Origin: Hevea brasiliensis
Lineage: Eukaryota; Streptophyta; Magnoliopsida; Malpighiales; Euphorbiaceae
Direction: 5' to 3'
Assembly: GCF_030052815.1 (NCBI RefSeq)
Contig: NC_079503.1
Span: 58,074,735-58,138,734, forward strand
DNA: 64,000 nt
Positions 1-12,198 of the stretch are shown in pieces; position 1 is the first letter of the stretch, and each line of letters begins with the position of its first letter. The notes beneath the pieces were generated by a model that was given only the letters and a program-made list of their open reading frames with translations, was not told where the DNA came from and searched no databases. A program made the translations under genes and the position numbers.

Positions 1-3000
1 ACACAAATAATTAGTAATTGCCAATTAGTTAAGTATAAATAAGAAAAATAGAACATAAGAAGTTAAATGAGCCAAGAGTCACATCGATGCGTGACCTTCT
101 CGGGAAGGACTGCGAAGTCGATTTAAACTCAAATTTCGAACCATAAAATATGACGCTGCGGTCCTTAGGACTATTGCGAACACAGTGGAAAAGAGAAAAT
201 CACGAAAAAGAATTGTTAAGCCAGTCAAATAATTAGGTCAGGGAGTCGGAAGAAATATTGAATTATTTACAAACCGGGTTAAACCGGTGAGGGGCAATTT
301 GGTCAATTGACCTCGAGAGCTGACTCCTAACCTAACTGTCAAATAAAATCGAAGAAAAGAAAATTTCAGAGTCGGGAATTAAATTAAAGAACTAATGGAA
401 AAATAAATAGAAAAAAAAAAGAAAAAGAAAAAGTGAAAAAGTGATGACATCATCATGCATGACATAATGCATGACATAATAAATCTAATTTTAAATTTTG
501 AAAAGTAGGATAATTATCTACTTAAGTGACCAATTAAAAAAAAAGGAATTAAATTAAAATAAAAGTCATTTTTGTCGGTTTTCTTCTTCATTGTCGTTCC
601 ACTTCTTTCTCTCATCTCTCTCATTTGTTTTATCTTCCTCCATTGAAGCTCATTGAAAAGCTTCTTAAACCCAAAAATTGAGCCATAAAATTTATAGATT
701 TCTTAGTTAGAACTTGTAGTTGAGTCTTGTTAAGAAGATTGAAAAGAGAAAATTTAAAGGAAAATTGAAGGAAGTGAAGATTGGAAAGCTACACCAAGGT
801 TAGTAAGCTAAACTTGAATTTCTAGTTGAATTAATTGTATTATTAATTTATAGTTGGATAAACTTAGAAATATACTTAAAATAAAATGAAAACATCTTTG
901 GAGGACTATATGAAATTTTGGCCAGCTAGGGTTTGATATGAATATACATGTGTTTTGATTGAATTAAAAGAGTAGGTAAGTTTGTATGAATGTGGAAGTG
1001 ATGTTGGTATGCTTAGAATTAATTAAGTGTAACAAATTGGTGAATTAGGGTTTGGCATCTAGGGTTTTGGAGACAAAAATGTAAGAATGTGTTAAATGGT
1101 GTGTTGGACTTGGTTTGAGGTGAGAAATGGTCTATTGTGGCCAATTGGAGTATGTTAGAAGTGTTGGAACCAATTGCAAATTCGGATTGTTTAGGGTCAT
1201 GCTACAGGCAGCAGGACCAAGATCCTTTTGAGGGACCAAAACTAAAAATTTACAAGTCCAATTGGTATGAGACCAATTGGGAATGAAAATAGACACAAAA
1301 TGGAACATTTTTCATTTTGGAATCATGCCCAAAAAGTGAACCAAACCTAGTGAACAAATTGACCAAATCCGGAATTGGCAATCTGACCCGTACAAAAATG
1401 ACTAAATGAACAGTGTTTGTTCATTTGGCCATAACATGGGCTAGGCAGATCTAAATAACATGAAATTTTACCAATAAAAATTTGAGATATAGACCTAAAA
1501 CTTTCATGAAGAACACAAACCCAAATTATGTCCTTAACTAAGTCATTTAGCTACCCAAAGTTGGTGACCTAAAACTGCCAGAACCAGTTTGGTGCCCAGA
1601 AATCTAGGTTAAGTCCAATCTGACAGTTATGATTCAAATGGCTATAACTTGAGCTAAAAAACTCCAAATGGAGTGATTCAAAAAGGAGAATAAAGTTAAG
1701 ACATTAAGGGACAATTTCTATGAAGAAACCATAGCCCAATTCTAACAGCAAAATGATCAATGGAATAGTGCAACCTAAGATACCAAAACTAAAAATTTAC
1801 AATTTTACCTAAAAGACTTAAGTTTTGAGAAAATGACCAAAACCAACAAGTTTGGTAATCAAAATGTGGTATGTGGGTAAATTTGGAATTTCTATACCTA
1901 TTAAGCCTTAGAAAGTCAATAAATTGACTTGAATAGTGCAATAAATAGTAACCCCGAAACAAAAAATTTAAAGAACGTCAAGTTTAGTATATATAAGCTA
2001 GATAAAAGTGAATTTGAATTTATTTTTGGATTTATGCTAAGTTATGGTACTTAAATACTGTGAAACTGTGTGTTTCAGCTAAAAAGGATTCGGAAAGTCT
2101 AAGAGACTGAGTCAATGCCTAGAGGAGACTCACGTCAGGTTTGTGCACAATAAACCCTATTTAAGCATTTTATCATTGAAAAATGGATTTAGTATACAAT
2201 ATGAGTTAAGAACTTTTGTGTTGCCACTTTGTGAATGAAAATGTAACTTTGGAAATTGATTTGATTTTTGTATGCAATATTTGAATAAATTATTTTAAAT
2301 TGATTTTGGATTCACACTTAGCATGACAGTACTATATTATTCCCCAATTTATGGGGTTGAGATCGATTATTTTCCTCCCTCTCTGGTTTACCAGTTGAGG
2401 TTGTAGATTGGATGAGTACTCATTAGCTAGCTAGCCACCTCCGTCATTGATTTCGATTAGTGGGGTTGTAGATCACTTTGTCATGGTGTACAACGCGGCA
2501 TTGATCGAAAATTTTGTGTCATGGCTTAAGTTATGTATGAATTGGCAACACTATGTTTATTAAATTATTTGACCAAAATTGTACTATAATGAGTTTTGAT
2601 AATTTGTGAAATGTAATTGTGCAATATTTAAATTGTGTTTTGTCAATGAATATTTTATGTATTATATTTCAAATTTTTATTGTGCACCACTAAGTATTTT
2701 TATACTCAGCGATAGCTTATTTTCTTTGTCATGAGATAAAGGCAAGGAGAAAGCAATGAGTGAGTCACTGAGATAGTGGACTTCGCTGATCCTTTTTGTA
2801 CGGATATTTATTTATACCCTTGAAATTATTTGATGTAAACATGGTAGTATTCTATGTATCAATGTAAAGTTGAGCAGTTATATAATAAATTGTAATAATA
2901 TTATTTTTGTATTTTATATCTGTAAATTAAACTTGTGAATGTAAATTAGCCTTATTGAATGAAATGATGAAATATTTTGAGATGACAAACTTGGATTAAA

Positions 3001-3381
3001 GTGTGGAATTATTTTGAAGTGGTTTGATTTGAGAATTTTGAGTTGAATTGAGATTATTTGGAGGTTGGTAATTGTGGAAAATTTATTGGAAGTGTTTTTT
3101 CAGGTATTTGAAAAACTGTTTTCTCAAAATACAGACGGCACTCTGCCGAAATTTTTATAAAATTTGGGGAAAAACAAAATGGGCAAAAGTTTTAAGTAGT
3201 TTTTAAGCTTTGAATAAATGATTTTAATTCCTACTAAAATGCTCACTACTTCCAAAATGTAAGAAAATGATTTTAAAATCCCTTATAGTGCACTTAATAA
3301 ATTATCGGTGGTTGAAGTTCAGTAGTTCATTAGGTATTATACGGGAACATGTTATGCCTTACAGAGGGGTAAGGTGTGACA
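1..3381 (+). repeat. Family A 5' LTR (truncated at window start)
   Basis: It matches 12311-15660 almost throughout and ends GTGTGACA at 3381, nine bases before the PBS. It contains a 5S box C-like block near 85-109, a splice-donor-like GGTTAGTAAG at 798-807, repeated roughly 210-bp modules with starts near 1431 and 1641, and the paired hairpins at 2690-2731. No coding region is supported. Confidence 0.93.
2690..2731 (+). other. Paired stem-loops in A 5' LTR
   Basis: Hairpin 1 is CTAAGTAT/ATACTCAG with loop TTTT and one A-C mismatch. Hairpin 2 starts GCGATAGC but its right arm is decayed. This is the weakest copy of a structure seen in all LTR families here; compare 14965-15006. Confidence 0.6.
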
Positions 3382-3389
3382 TGTTTTAG

Positions 3390-3405
3390 TGGTATCAGAG
3401 CATGG
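3390..3405 (+). other. Primer binding site, initiator Met-tRNA
   Basis: TGGTATCAGAGCATGG is complementary to the 3' end of plant initiator Met-tRNA, the usual primer of this lineage. It lies 8 bp after the LTR end at 3381. Confidence 0.95.
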
Positions 3406-3570
3406 TTTTATAATAAATTTTGACTATTTATATGAATATTTCTTTGATAAGTACAACTGCTCAAATGTCTTTAATTGATACATATGACATATTTACATCA
3501 TGAATATGCACTAACGGAGGTCAACCTCTTTGTGTTTGATCTCAGGAAGTAGAAATTTTGGGAAAACAGA

Positions 3571-5199
3571 ATGGAAGAAGGAGATCATTCCATGGAACAA
3601 TCTGTTGAGGCTGAGGTTCAAAGGGAAGCCCCAGCACTCCATAACATGAGTGGGTCAGCCACTTCAGCTCCTACTCCAGCATCGCAGTTTCCTGCTTAGT
3701 TTGTACAGCAGATGGCTGCGTTTTTCCAATAAATGGCGGGAAATGTGCCACCCCAAGCTAGGTGTAAGCACCTACAGCACAGCCATAGCCCTCGGCTCGG
3801 CAATATGAAAAATTGATGAAATTTCGGGCCATCGAGTTTAAAGGCACTGTGGATCCACTGGAGGCAGAACAATGGTTGGAAAGAATGGAACGGGTTTTTA
3901 GAAAGCTGCAGTGTACTGAAGAATTAAAATTTGAATATTCAGTATCTCTTCTCCAAAGGGATGCATATGAATGGTGGAAGACCATCCCTCACAGCCTGGT
4001 TGAGCCACCTGTGTTGACCTGGTCAAACTTTTTGAGAGAATTTCGACAGAAGTGGGTTCCTGATGCTTATGTGGATGTGAAGTTACAGGAATTCTTGAGT
4101 CTGAAGTAAGGGGACAAAACAATAGCAGAGTATGAATGGGACTTTTCAAGGCTAAGCCACTATGTTGAAAGCTTAGTCTCCACCCCCAGAGACAGATATA
4201 AGAGGTTTGAGTCCGGGTTAAGGCCGAATCTGAGGATGCAAGTTGTGGAATTCAGACACCAGAATTTTTCTGAGCTGATTTCATAGGCCCTGGAACTGGA
4301 AAGGATAGAATCAGAAGGGGCAGTGAAGAAGGATATATAAGAGAAAGAGAAGACTGAAAAGACTACTAATCAAGCACCTGAAAGTGGTTCAGGGAAGCGG
4401 AAACAGTTTGGAGGATCTAGCTCTCACAAATCAGGCAGAGGCAGATTCTCTGGCCAAAGACCACCCCGGTCTGGTCAGCAGACCTAACAAGCTTCTCGAG
4501 GATCTTTATCAGTCCGGCAGTGGGAAACTTGTGGTAGAACACGTGGTGGGGTGTGTTTCAAGGCCATAGGTGCATGCTATAATTGTGGAGGGAGCGGACA
4601 TTTTGCTAAGGATTGTACTAGTTCGCGCCGATCTGGACCTTCTGCTACATCTGAAGGGTCAGCCCAAGTCTCTGCACCTAGAGGGTCACAGCCAACTGGT
4701 AGAGGTAGAGGCAGAGGTAGGGGTCCTAGTAACACTCCTGGAAGTCAAAGCACTATTAACCAGCCAGTACTCAATGGCACACCAGTCAGAGTGTATACCA
4801 TGATTCAAAGGGAGGAGGCTAAAACATCAGACGTAATAGCTAGTATTTTCTCCATCCTTGACCAAGATGTATATGTGTTATTTGATCCTGGCTCCACACA
4901 TTCATATGTCAATGCTAGTGTGATGTATTCTATTGCTATTCAGTGTGTACTAATAGACTATGATGTGCTAGTAACTAGTTCATTAGGCTAGGAGGTCAGG
5001 GTAAATAAACTATATAGGGACTGTCCTTTGGTGATCCAAGGACACACTTTTCTGTCTAATTTGATTGAAATGCCCTTTAGAGATTATGACATTATCTTGG
5101 GCATGGATTGGTTAGCCAGGCATCATGCAACGATTGACTGTAGACTGAAGACAATCACTTTTGGTCTCCCTCAGTATCGTGATGTAGTAATACATGGGG
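3571..5199 (+). pseudogene. Family A gag and protease, 5' part of gag-pol (broken)
   Basis: The start is the ATG at 3571 (MEEGDHS), because the B gag copies begin with the same MEEGD. The capsid-like region with EFKGTVDPLEAEQWLERM lies at about 3820-4110. A CCHC zinc knuckle (CYNCGGSGHFAKDC) follows at about 4570-4618. A basic RGRGRGRG stretch comes next, then the protease with the active-site region at 4884-4892. Stops sit near 3697, 3731, 4107, 4284, 4337, 4485 and 4989; most are readable as Gln codons changed to TAG or TAA. The protease triad reads Asp-Pro-Gly instead of Asp-Ser/Thr-Gly. The protein would form the capsid and process the polyprotein, but this copy cannot make it. Coding stops at the nested D solo LTR and resumes at 9406. 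Confidence 0.88.
5195..5199 (+). repeat. Left target site duplication of D solo LTR (tgggg)
   Basis: The bases tgggg before 5200 are repeated exactly at 9401-9405, directly after the inserted LTR. A 5-bp duplication is the expected footprint of gypsy integrase. Confidence 0.93.
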
Positions 5200-8100
5200 T
5201 GTGACACCCTTTACCCGACTACAGTGTAGCCGAGCAAGTTATGCCACTCAGTGTGTCGAGCACTCTATTTTATCTTAATTCATTTTTATTCTTCCTTTTG
5301 AATATAACTTGTGAAATATAATTCATTTTAAGCCATTTATCGAAATTATAATTTATTTGAGGTTCCGAGAATTTTATAGAAAATCCGGCAGAGTACCGGC
5401 TAAAAATAGAGAAAACAGTTCTTCGGAACCTGTGAAAAACACTTCCAATATTCATATATTCGTATTCAATTACTCTCAAACTCCAATAATCATCATCTCA
5501 ACATTTGTCAACCATTCATTTCTCAATTTCAATTTTCAATCATTCATCTCATTTGATAGTCATGTAACAATCACAGATCAATATTTACTTTTCCATTTAC
5601 AAACACAAATTTGCATTATTTACATGAAAATCAAAATACATTACATAAGTTTCATTACATATGAGAAAATCAAAATTTATTACAGAATGCCAAAATGACA
5701 CCTAGTGTCCTACCAATGCACTGCAGAAGTTGAGGTGACACGGACACTATGCAGAACTGTGAACTGCTTTACCGAATCTGTGGTCTACTGGGCCCTCTGT
5801 CCAAATCTTCAGTACCTACGCGTTGCAAAAGCGACGCGCTAAGCATAAAGCTTAGTGGTGCAAATAATAAAATAGAAAGAAATAATATGCAAATAAAAAT
5901 CATAATTTCTTAGCCATTGTGTTCATAAGAACTGAATAATTACCAACTTAATGTTTAGTTGAGGGCTAATTACGTTTTATGATATTAACTTCTTCATGCA
6001 TTTTATTAATTATTTTCTTCATGATCTTGAGTTTCTTTGTATTCTATCGTAATCATTCCTGTTATTTAATTTTCGTATTTTCTTTAATAATCAGTTCAAT
6101 TACAGTTATACTTTTCCATGCCCAAGTAACCTATACTGGACGACTGGACTGGATAACGGGTCGTTGGCACTGGACACCGCGGTGCCTCGGGCCGTCATAC
6201 TATGGGACGCAGAACGTCAACCATGTATGCAATCAGTATGGCTAAAAAGCCATGATATCACATAATCGGGCATAAAAGCCATGAATACGGGCATAAAAGC
6301 CATGAATACAGGCATAAGTCCTTTCGCAGTACTGCTAAAACAATACCCTATTGGCATGCCAAACTATCCAAACCAATCACATTAGGCCTACTAGGGCATT
6401 TTGCATTTTTAAGTTTCACAATTTTTGAATTTCAAGTTTTCATGTCACTATTCATTTCATTAGTCAACTAAAATGTTGACTTTTGCATAAACAATAGGTA
6501 CATTGGTTTTGGTACTCCCAACATACCACATGTTGTTTTCAAAACTTGTTGGTTTTGGTCACTTTCTCAAAGTTTAGGTCATTTTGGCAAAATTGCCAAT
6601 TTTTGGTTTTGGTGTCACTATTCACCTCATTGGTCAACAAAAATGTTGACTTTTGGATAGAAAATAGGTGTATTGGTCTTCACACCTCAAACATACCACA
6701 TTTTGTATTTCAAACTTGTTGGTATTGGTTGCCAATACCATTTTTAAGCTTAATGCTAATTGAGCAAAATTTTCGGTTTTCATGCTTCATTTTTCTGTTC
6801 CATTTGTTATTTTTACAGTGGGAATTTGAGGAAATGGTAAACATGAAAGTTGTTCCTTATTTTGTCTAGTTGAATTTCCTTTTTTGAATCACTCCATTTG
6901 GAGTTTTGTAGCTCAAGTTATGGCCAAAATAAGTTTACTGTTCACGTGCACTGTTCATGCTGAGATTTTGGGTCTGGCAGATTTTTGGTCCAACTTTGGT
7001 CAGTAATTTGATCAAGTTAAGTTCATAATTTGGTCTAACTTTCTTCATATGAAATGTTCTACTATGCCTTAGGTTTCCATCGGTTCAAGAATCGCCTAAA
7101 TCCGAGTTTTCTAGAGAGAGTTATAGTCCTCCAAACATTGCTGCTCAAATGAAAATTTTGGAAATCTCAGTACAGTAAACTTCACTTTGCTCAATGATTT
7201 GATTAGGTTCTGGTCATAATTTGGGGTAGGTTTCTTCATGAAAGTTGTTTGTCTATATCTTAACTTGTTGCTGTAAAAATTTCAGGTCAATTGACCATAT
7301 CTACAGTGATTTATGGCCAAATGAACAGTTACTGTTCATTTGGTCATTTCTGCAGGAGCTGTTTGCAGGGTATCCGGATTGGGGCCAAGTTTTGGTCCTC
7401 TTGCTTTGGTCTTTTGGGCATGGTTTCTTCAGCAAAAATGTGCCATTATAAGCCTAGTTTCATGTCCAATTGGCCAAACACCAATTGGACCTACACAGCC
7501 AAAGATATGGCAGTCCAAGTGGGCTGGAATCACAGCCTCCCTACTGGTTACCCTAGGCAGCCTACCAATTAAGTTTGCATCACTCTAAATCTCTTCAAAT
7601 TATGGTGAACTTACCTCAAATGGTCACTAATTGACCCTTAAAATGTTCTTTCACCATTACCTAAGCAAGGTCCAAGTTTCTCTCCAAAATTTCCAGCTCA
7701 TGCAATATACATGTTACTAGAACGAATAGTGCACTCAGTGCACAATCAGCATGCAGAAACAGGGTGCAAAAATAATCACTATAATTTATAGAAACAAGAT
7801 TTGAAGACCATAGTTTCCAGAACTCAACCTTCATATGTCTAACTCAATCTCCAATTGGAATCACATCAAAATCAGATCGGAAATTGCAGAACTAATTAAA
7901 AAGGTGCAACCTGTCCAGAATCCAGTACATGCAGGATAGTAGTAAGGAAATGTAAAAATATCACCCAGCAGCTACCACAATTAGCTCTTGGCCATAACTA
8001 CAAGGTTTTAGAGCATTCAATAAGCGTTTCAAGGACTCAAGAATCACATCATTTCGAGTTTTATAGCTCCAGTTATGATTTATTGAAGGTGGCTGTCATG

Positions 8101-9400
8101 TTGCAGGAAATCAGGAGAACAGAGTCCACATCTGAGCAATAAAATGTTTTGTCCTCAAACCCTAACCTAACATTAGAATCAAGTCTGACATAAAACTACA
8201 AAGTTTTAGAACATTCCTTAAGGTTTCTTTTGACATAAAAATCACCCTGATCTGAGATTTCTAACTCCAGTTATGAATTTTTAAAATTTACTGTTCACGC
8301 ATACACCTAATTAAGCACTTCCATTCATTATTTATGTGTATATACACCTTAAACATAATCTCTAATTCATTCTAAGTCCATTAAAACCATCAAAAACACT
8401 CCACCTTTGTTCCTTCCTTAGGGCAGCCGAAATTCATAGGGTCCATATACATAGATTCCATTCATTTAATTTACAAAACCTTACTCACTTTAAGTCTTTA
8501 ACATGAATTAAAAGAGATTTAAGTGTAAATAGGCACTAACCTTTAGGTGGCAGATTTTTCAAGCTACCCAAACTCCTTCTTTCTTCTTCTTTTGGCTGCC
8601 TAGAGGTTGCTTAGGATGTGGGGACAAGTTTTAGTGAAGATAACTTAGGGTTTTGAGGTGAGAAAGGGTGTGGATTCAAGCTTTGTAAGCATGAAAATGG
8701 AGAAGGGAAAAGAGAAGCATGAAACGTTTTATTGGGGAAGAAGAGTAGCTGCAGAAAATTCTCTAAAATGGTCTTCTTTTTCTGCCCATTTATGTATTAT
8801 AAATGTCTTCCTTTAATTTGATTGGCTAAGGGGTTCTAATTACATCAAGCTTATGTCATTAATGCCTTTTTATTTGATTTTTCTTTCTTCTTTCTTTAAC
8901 TCATTTCTAATTAAATTTTTACTAATATTTATTCATATTTTAGATCATAATAATTATTTACTTAACTGGACAAGTCGGCCAAAAATCACCTCTGAAGGCG
9001 AAATGACCAAAATGCCCTCCGTTTGGCTCAACGGGCCAAAATTGTCTGTACCGATTGAAAAATTTTTCTAAATATTTTCTTGGCATTCTAATGCCATAGG
9101 AACCTCAATGACCCTTCTCTGGAGTCCCAAAAATTATTTTATGAATTTTTCTCCGGGTCTAGGGCTCCTCGTTGCGAGAACCGCAACTTACCTCTGATTA
9201 CCCATCGCTTGGGCACCGACTCATTTGACTTGGTTGTATTTTATTTCTATAATTTTTACTAAATTTTTCTTATTAATATTTGAGTTAATTTTGGTTCCTC
9301 GCTTTAATTTAAATATTTTTCCGAACGTTCTAGCTGTCCGGACCGACACCGGTCACCGGAACAGTAGAATGTACGGAGTTGATACCGGGAGGATGTTACA
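5200..9400 (-). mobile_element. Family D solo LTR, 4201 bp
   Basis: On the minus strand it begins TGTAACATCC at 9400 and ends GTGTCACA at 5200, with tgggg on both sides. It is related along its length to the D 5' LTR at 59765-62880, for example at its start and around 5700-5860. It holds no PBS or coding region, so it is a solo LTR left by LTR-LTR recombination. It is about 1.1 kb longer than the other D LTR; roughly 0.7 kb of the excess lies near 7660-8340. It splits family A between PR and RT. Open frames inside are chance. Confidence 0.92.
5819..5855 (-). other. Paired stem-loops in D solo LTR
   Basis: Hairpin 1 (5839-5855) is CTAAGC/GCTTAG. Hairpin 2 (5819-5838) pairs CGCGTTGC with GCGACGCG around AAAA, written on the + strand. 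Both lie about 620 bp from the LTR 3' end, as in the other families. Confidence 0.7.
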
Positions 9401-9405
9401 TGGGG
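9401..9405 (+). repeat. Right target site duplication of D solo LTR (tgggg)
   Basis: Exact copy of 5195-5199; family A coding resumes directly after it. Confidence 0.93.
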
Positions 9406-12151
9406 AGAGGCAGTTATTGCCTTCAAACATCATTTCAGCTGCACTGGCCAGAAAAATGATTAGGAAGGGGTGTGAGGCATACTTGGCACATGTGATAAAC
9501 ACCCAAGTGGGTAGTCCAGCATTGAGGGACATCCCTACGGTATGTGACTTTTCGGATGTATTTCCTTATGAATTGCCAAGATTACCTCCGGAAAGAGAAG
9601 TGCAATTTGAGATTGATGTTATGCCTGGTGTGGACTCAATCTCCATAATGCCATATAGAATGGCACCAGCAGAACTAAAAGAATTGAAAGTGCAGTTGCA
9701 AGAGCTACTTGACAAGAGCTTCATCTGCCCTAGTGTGTCACCTTGGGAAGCGCCAGTGTTGTTTGTAAAGAAGAAGGATGGCACTCTCCGGTTATGTATT
9801 GACTATCGGCAGTTGAATAAGGTGGCAATAAAAAATAGATACCCATTGTTCCACATTGAAGAGCATGATAGACATCTGTGAAATGTACTGCAAACTTTGA
9901 GGGAGAAACAACTATACGCCAAATTGTCGAAATGTGAATTTTGACTGAAGGAGATATCCTTTTTGGGGCACATAGTATCAGCAGAGGGTATTAAGGTAGA
10001 TCCTAGCAAGATAGAAGCTATCCTTAATTGGAAGCCACCCAAAAATATCACAGAGATTCATAGTTTTCTAGGGTTAGTTGGATACTACCACCGTTTTGTG
10101 AAGGGATTCTCCATGTTGGCATCTCCATTGACCAAGCTGCTTAGGAAAGATGTGAAATTTCAGTGGATGGATAAATGCCAACAGAGTTTTGATGAATTGA
10201 AGAGGTGTTTAACTGAGGCTCCAGTCCTGACTTTACCTACACCGGGTAAAGAATATACAGTTTACAGCGATGCTTCTCATAATGGATTAGGTTGTGTACT
10301 GATGCAAGATCGAAATGTCATTGCCTATGCATCACTCCAGCTAAAACCGCATGAGAGGAACTATCCGACACATGTCTTGGAGCTTACAGCTATAGTATTT
10401 GCTCTTAAGATCTGGAGACACTATTTGTATAGGGAGAAGTGCCACATCTACACAGATCATAAGAGTTTGAAGTATTTGGGCACTCAGAAAGAACTGAATT
10501 TGAGACAGAGGAGATGGTTAGAGTTGATAAAAGACTATAATTGTCTGATAGACTATCAGCCAAGGAAAGCTAATGTTGTGGTTGACGCTTTAAGTCGTAA
10601 GACTATGGCAAGTCTACGGGTTACTCCTTTGTCTATGGTACATGAGTTGAGATCATTACAAGCTAGCTTAGAGATTAATGATGAGAGGCAGACAGCAGTT
10701 GCATGGTATGTACAGCCAATGTTGATTGATCAGATCAGAATGGCTGCTCAGAATGATCAGAAGTATCAGAGGCTATTGGAAGAAGTCCAGCAGGGCAAGA
10801 AACCAGAATTCTCAATAAGAGATGATGGTCTATTGCTACACCAGGGCAGAATGTGTGTTCCTAGTGATGTTGATTTGAGGCAGATCATTTTGAAGGAAGC
10901 ACATGAGTCTCCTTTCGCCATGCACCCTGGTGGTACAAAAATGTATAGAGGGCTAAAGGAGCATTACTGGTGGATGGGTATGAAGAGAGATGTGGCAGAA
11001 TTTGTTTCCAAATGCCTAACTTGTCAGCAAGTGAAGGCAGAGCATCAAGTACCAACTGCGTTATCACATCCACTATCAGTGCCAGAATGGAAATGGGAGA
11101 GAATAACTATGGATTTTGTGATGGGACTTCCGAGGACACATAGGAGTCATGATACAGTTTAGGTCATTATTGACAGACAGACCAAGTCTGCTCATTTTCT
11201 ACCAGTCCGGATGGACTACAGTTTAGAAAGATTAGCCAAGTTATACATTGATGAGATTGTGAGACTGCATGGAGTGCCAGTATCCATCGTATCTGACAGA
11301 GATCCTAGGTTCACTTCTAAATTCTAGGGTAGTCTTCAGAGAGCCCTACGAACTAGATTGAACTTCAGTACTGTATTCCACCCACAGATAGATGGCCAAT
11401 TTGATAGGGTAATTCGGATCTTAGAGGACATACTACGGGCTTGTGTGATTGAATTTGAGGGTAGTTGGGACACACACTTGCCTTTGATTGAGTTTGCTTA
11501 CAACAATAGCTACCAATCAAGCATTGGGATGCCTCCATATGAAGCTTTGTATGGAAAAAATGTAGAATCCCATTGTGTTGGGATGACGTGGGTGAAAGGA
11601 AGATGATTGGGCCCGAAATTATTCAGCAGACTGAGGAGTAGATCAGGATGATTAAAGATCAACTCAAAGCTGCATCAGACTGTCAGAAGTCCTATGTTGA
11701 TCTGAAGAGAAGGGATATTGAATATGCAGTGGGTGACAAAGTATTCCTCAAGGTTTCCCCTTGGAAGAGGATTATGAGATTCGGCAGAAAGGGGAAACTG
11801 AGTCCTCGTTTCATTGGGCCATATGAGGTTCTGGAAAGAGTGGGTCCTTTGGCATAGCGGTTGGCACTACCTCTAGAGTTAGAGAAGATACATAATGTCT
11901 TCCATGTGTTCATGTTGAGGAAGTATCAATCAGACCCATCTCATGTGCTACCAGTAGAAGAAATTGAAGTGAATCCAGACCTCCCATATGAAGAAGAACC
12001 CATAGAGATTCTGGCTTATGAGGTGAAGCAGCTACAGAACAAGCAAATCCCGTTAGTGAAAGTGCTGTGGAACCATCATTCGGGCCAGGAGGCTATTTGG
12101 GAATGAGAGGAAGACATAAAGAGACAGCACCCACAGCTGTTCAGAGATTGA
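9406..12151 (+). pseudogene. Family A pol: RT (core deleted), RNase H, integrase, chromodomain tail
   Basis: RT starts near 9540 and reads well through [20 protein letters not shown], then at about 9850 jumps from YPL to EHD. Compared with family C about 285 bp are gone in frame, including the catalytic (Y/F)IDD box, so RT is dead. RNase H follows with SDAS near 10267, YTDHKSL near 10451 and VDALSR near 10584. Integrase has an HHCC region at about 10890-11050, then TMDFVMG and SDRDPRF. The tail (YEEEPIEILAYEV) is chromodomain-like. Stops near 9880, 9941, 11161, 11326, 11637, 11857 and 12105 fit TGG to TAG/TGA, CGA to TGA, or similar changes, and there is a frameshift near 11565. The original stop is probably TGA at 12149-12151. 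Confidence 0.9.
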
Positions 12152-12159
12152 TACCAGGT

Positions 12160-12197
12160 AAAATTTTGAGACAAAATTTATTTTAAGGGGGGGAGAA
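12160..12197 (+). other. Decayed pre-PPT palindrome and polypurine tract of A
   Basis: AAATTTTGAGACAAAATTT precedes the purine run AAGGGGGGGAGAA that ends one base before the LTR. Families B and C keep AAATTTCG...CGAAATTT at this place, so the A version looks like CpG decay. The purine run would prime plus-strand DNA synthesis. Confidence 0.85.
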
Positions 12198-12198
12198 T

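Noticed and set aside
6546..6869. 107-codon frame in the D solo LTR
   Set aside because: Phe/Leu-rich translation of T-rich LTR DNA, not conserved in the D LTR at 59765.
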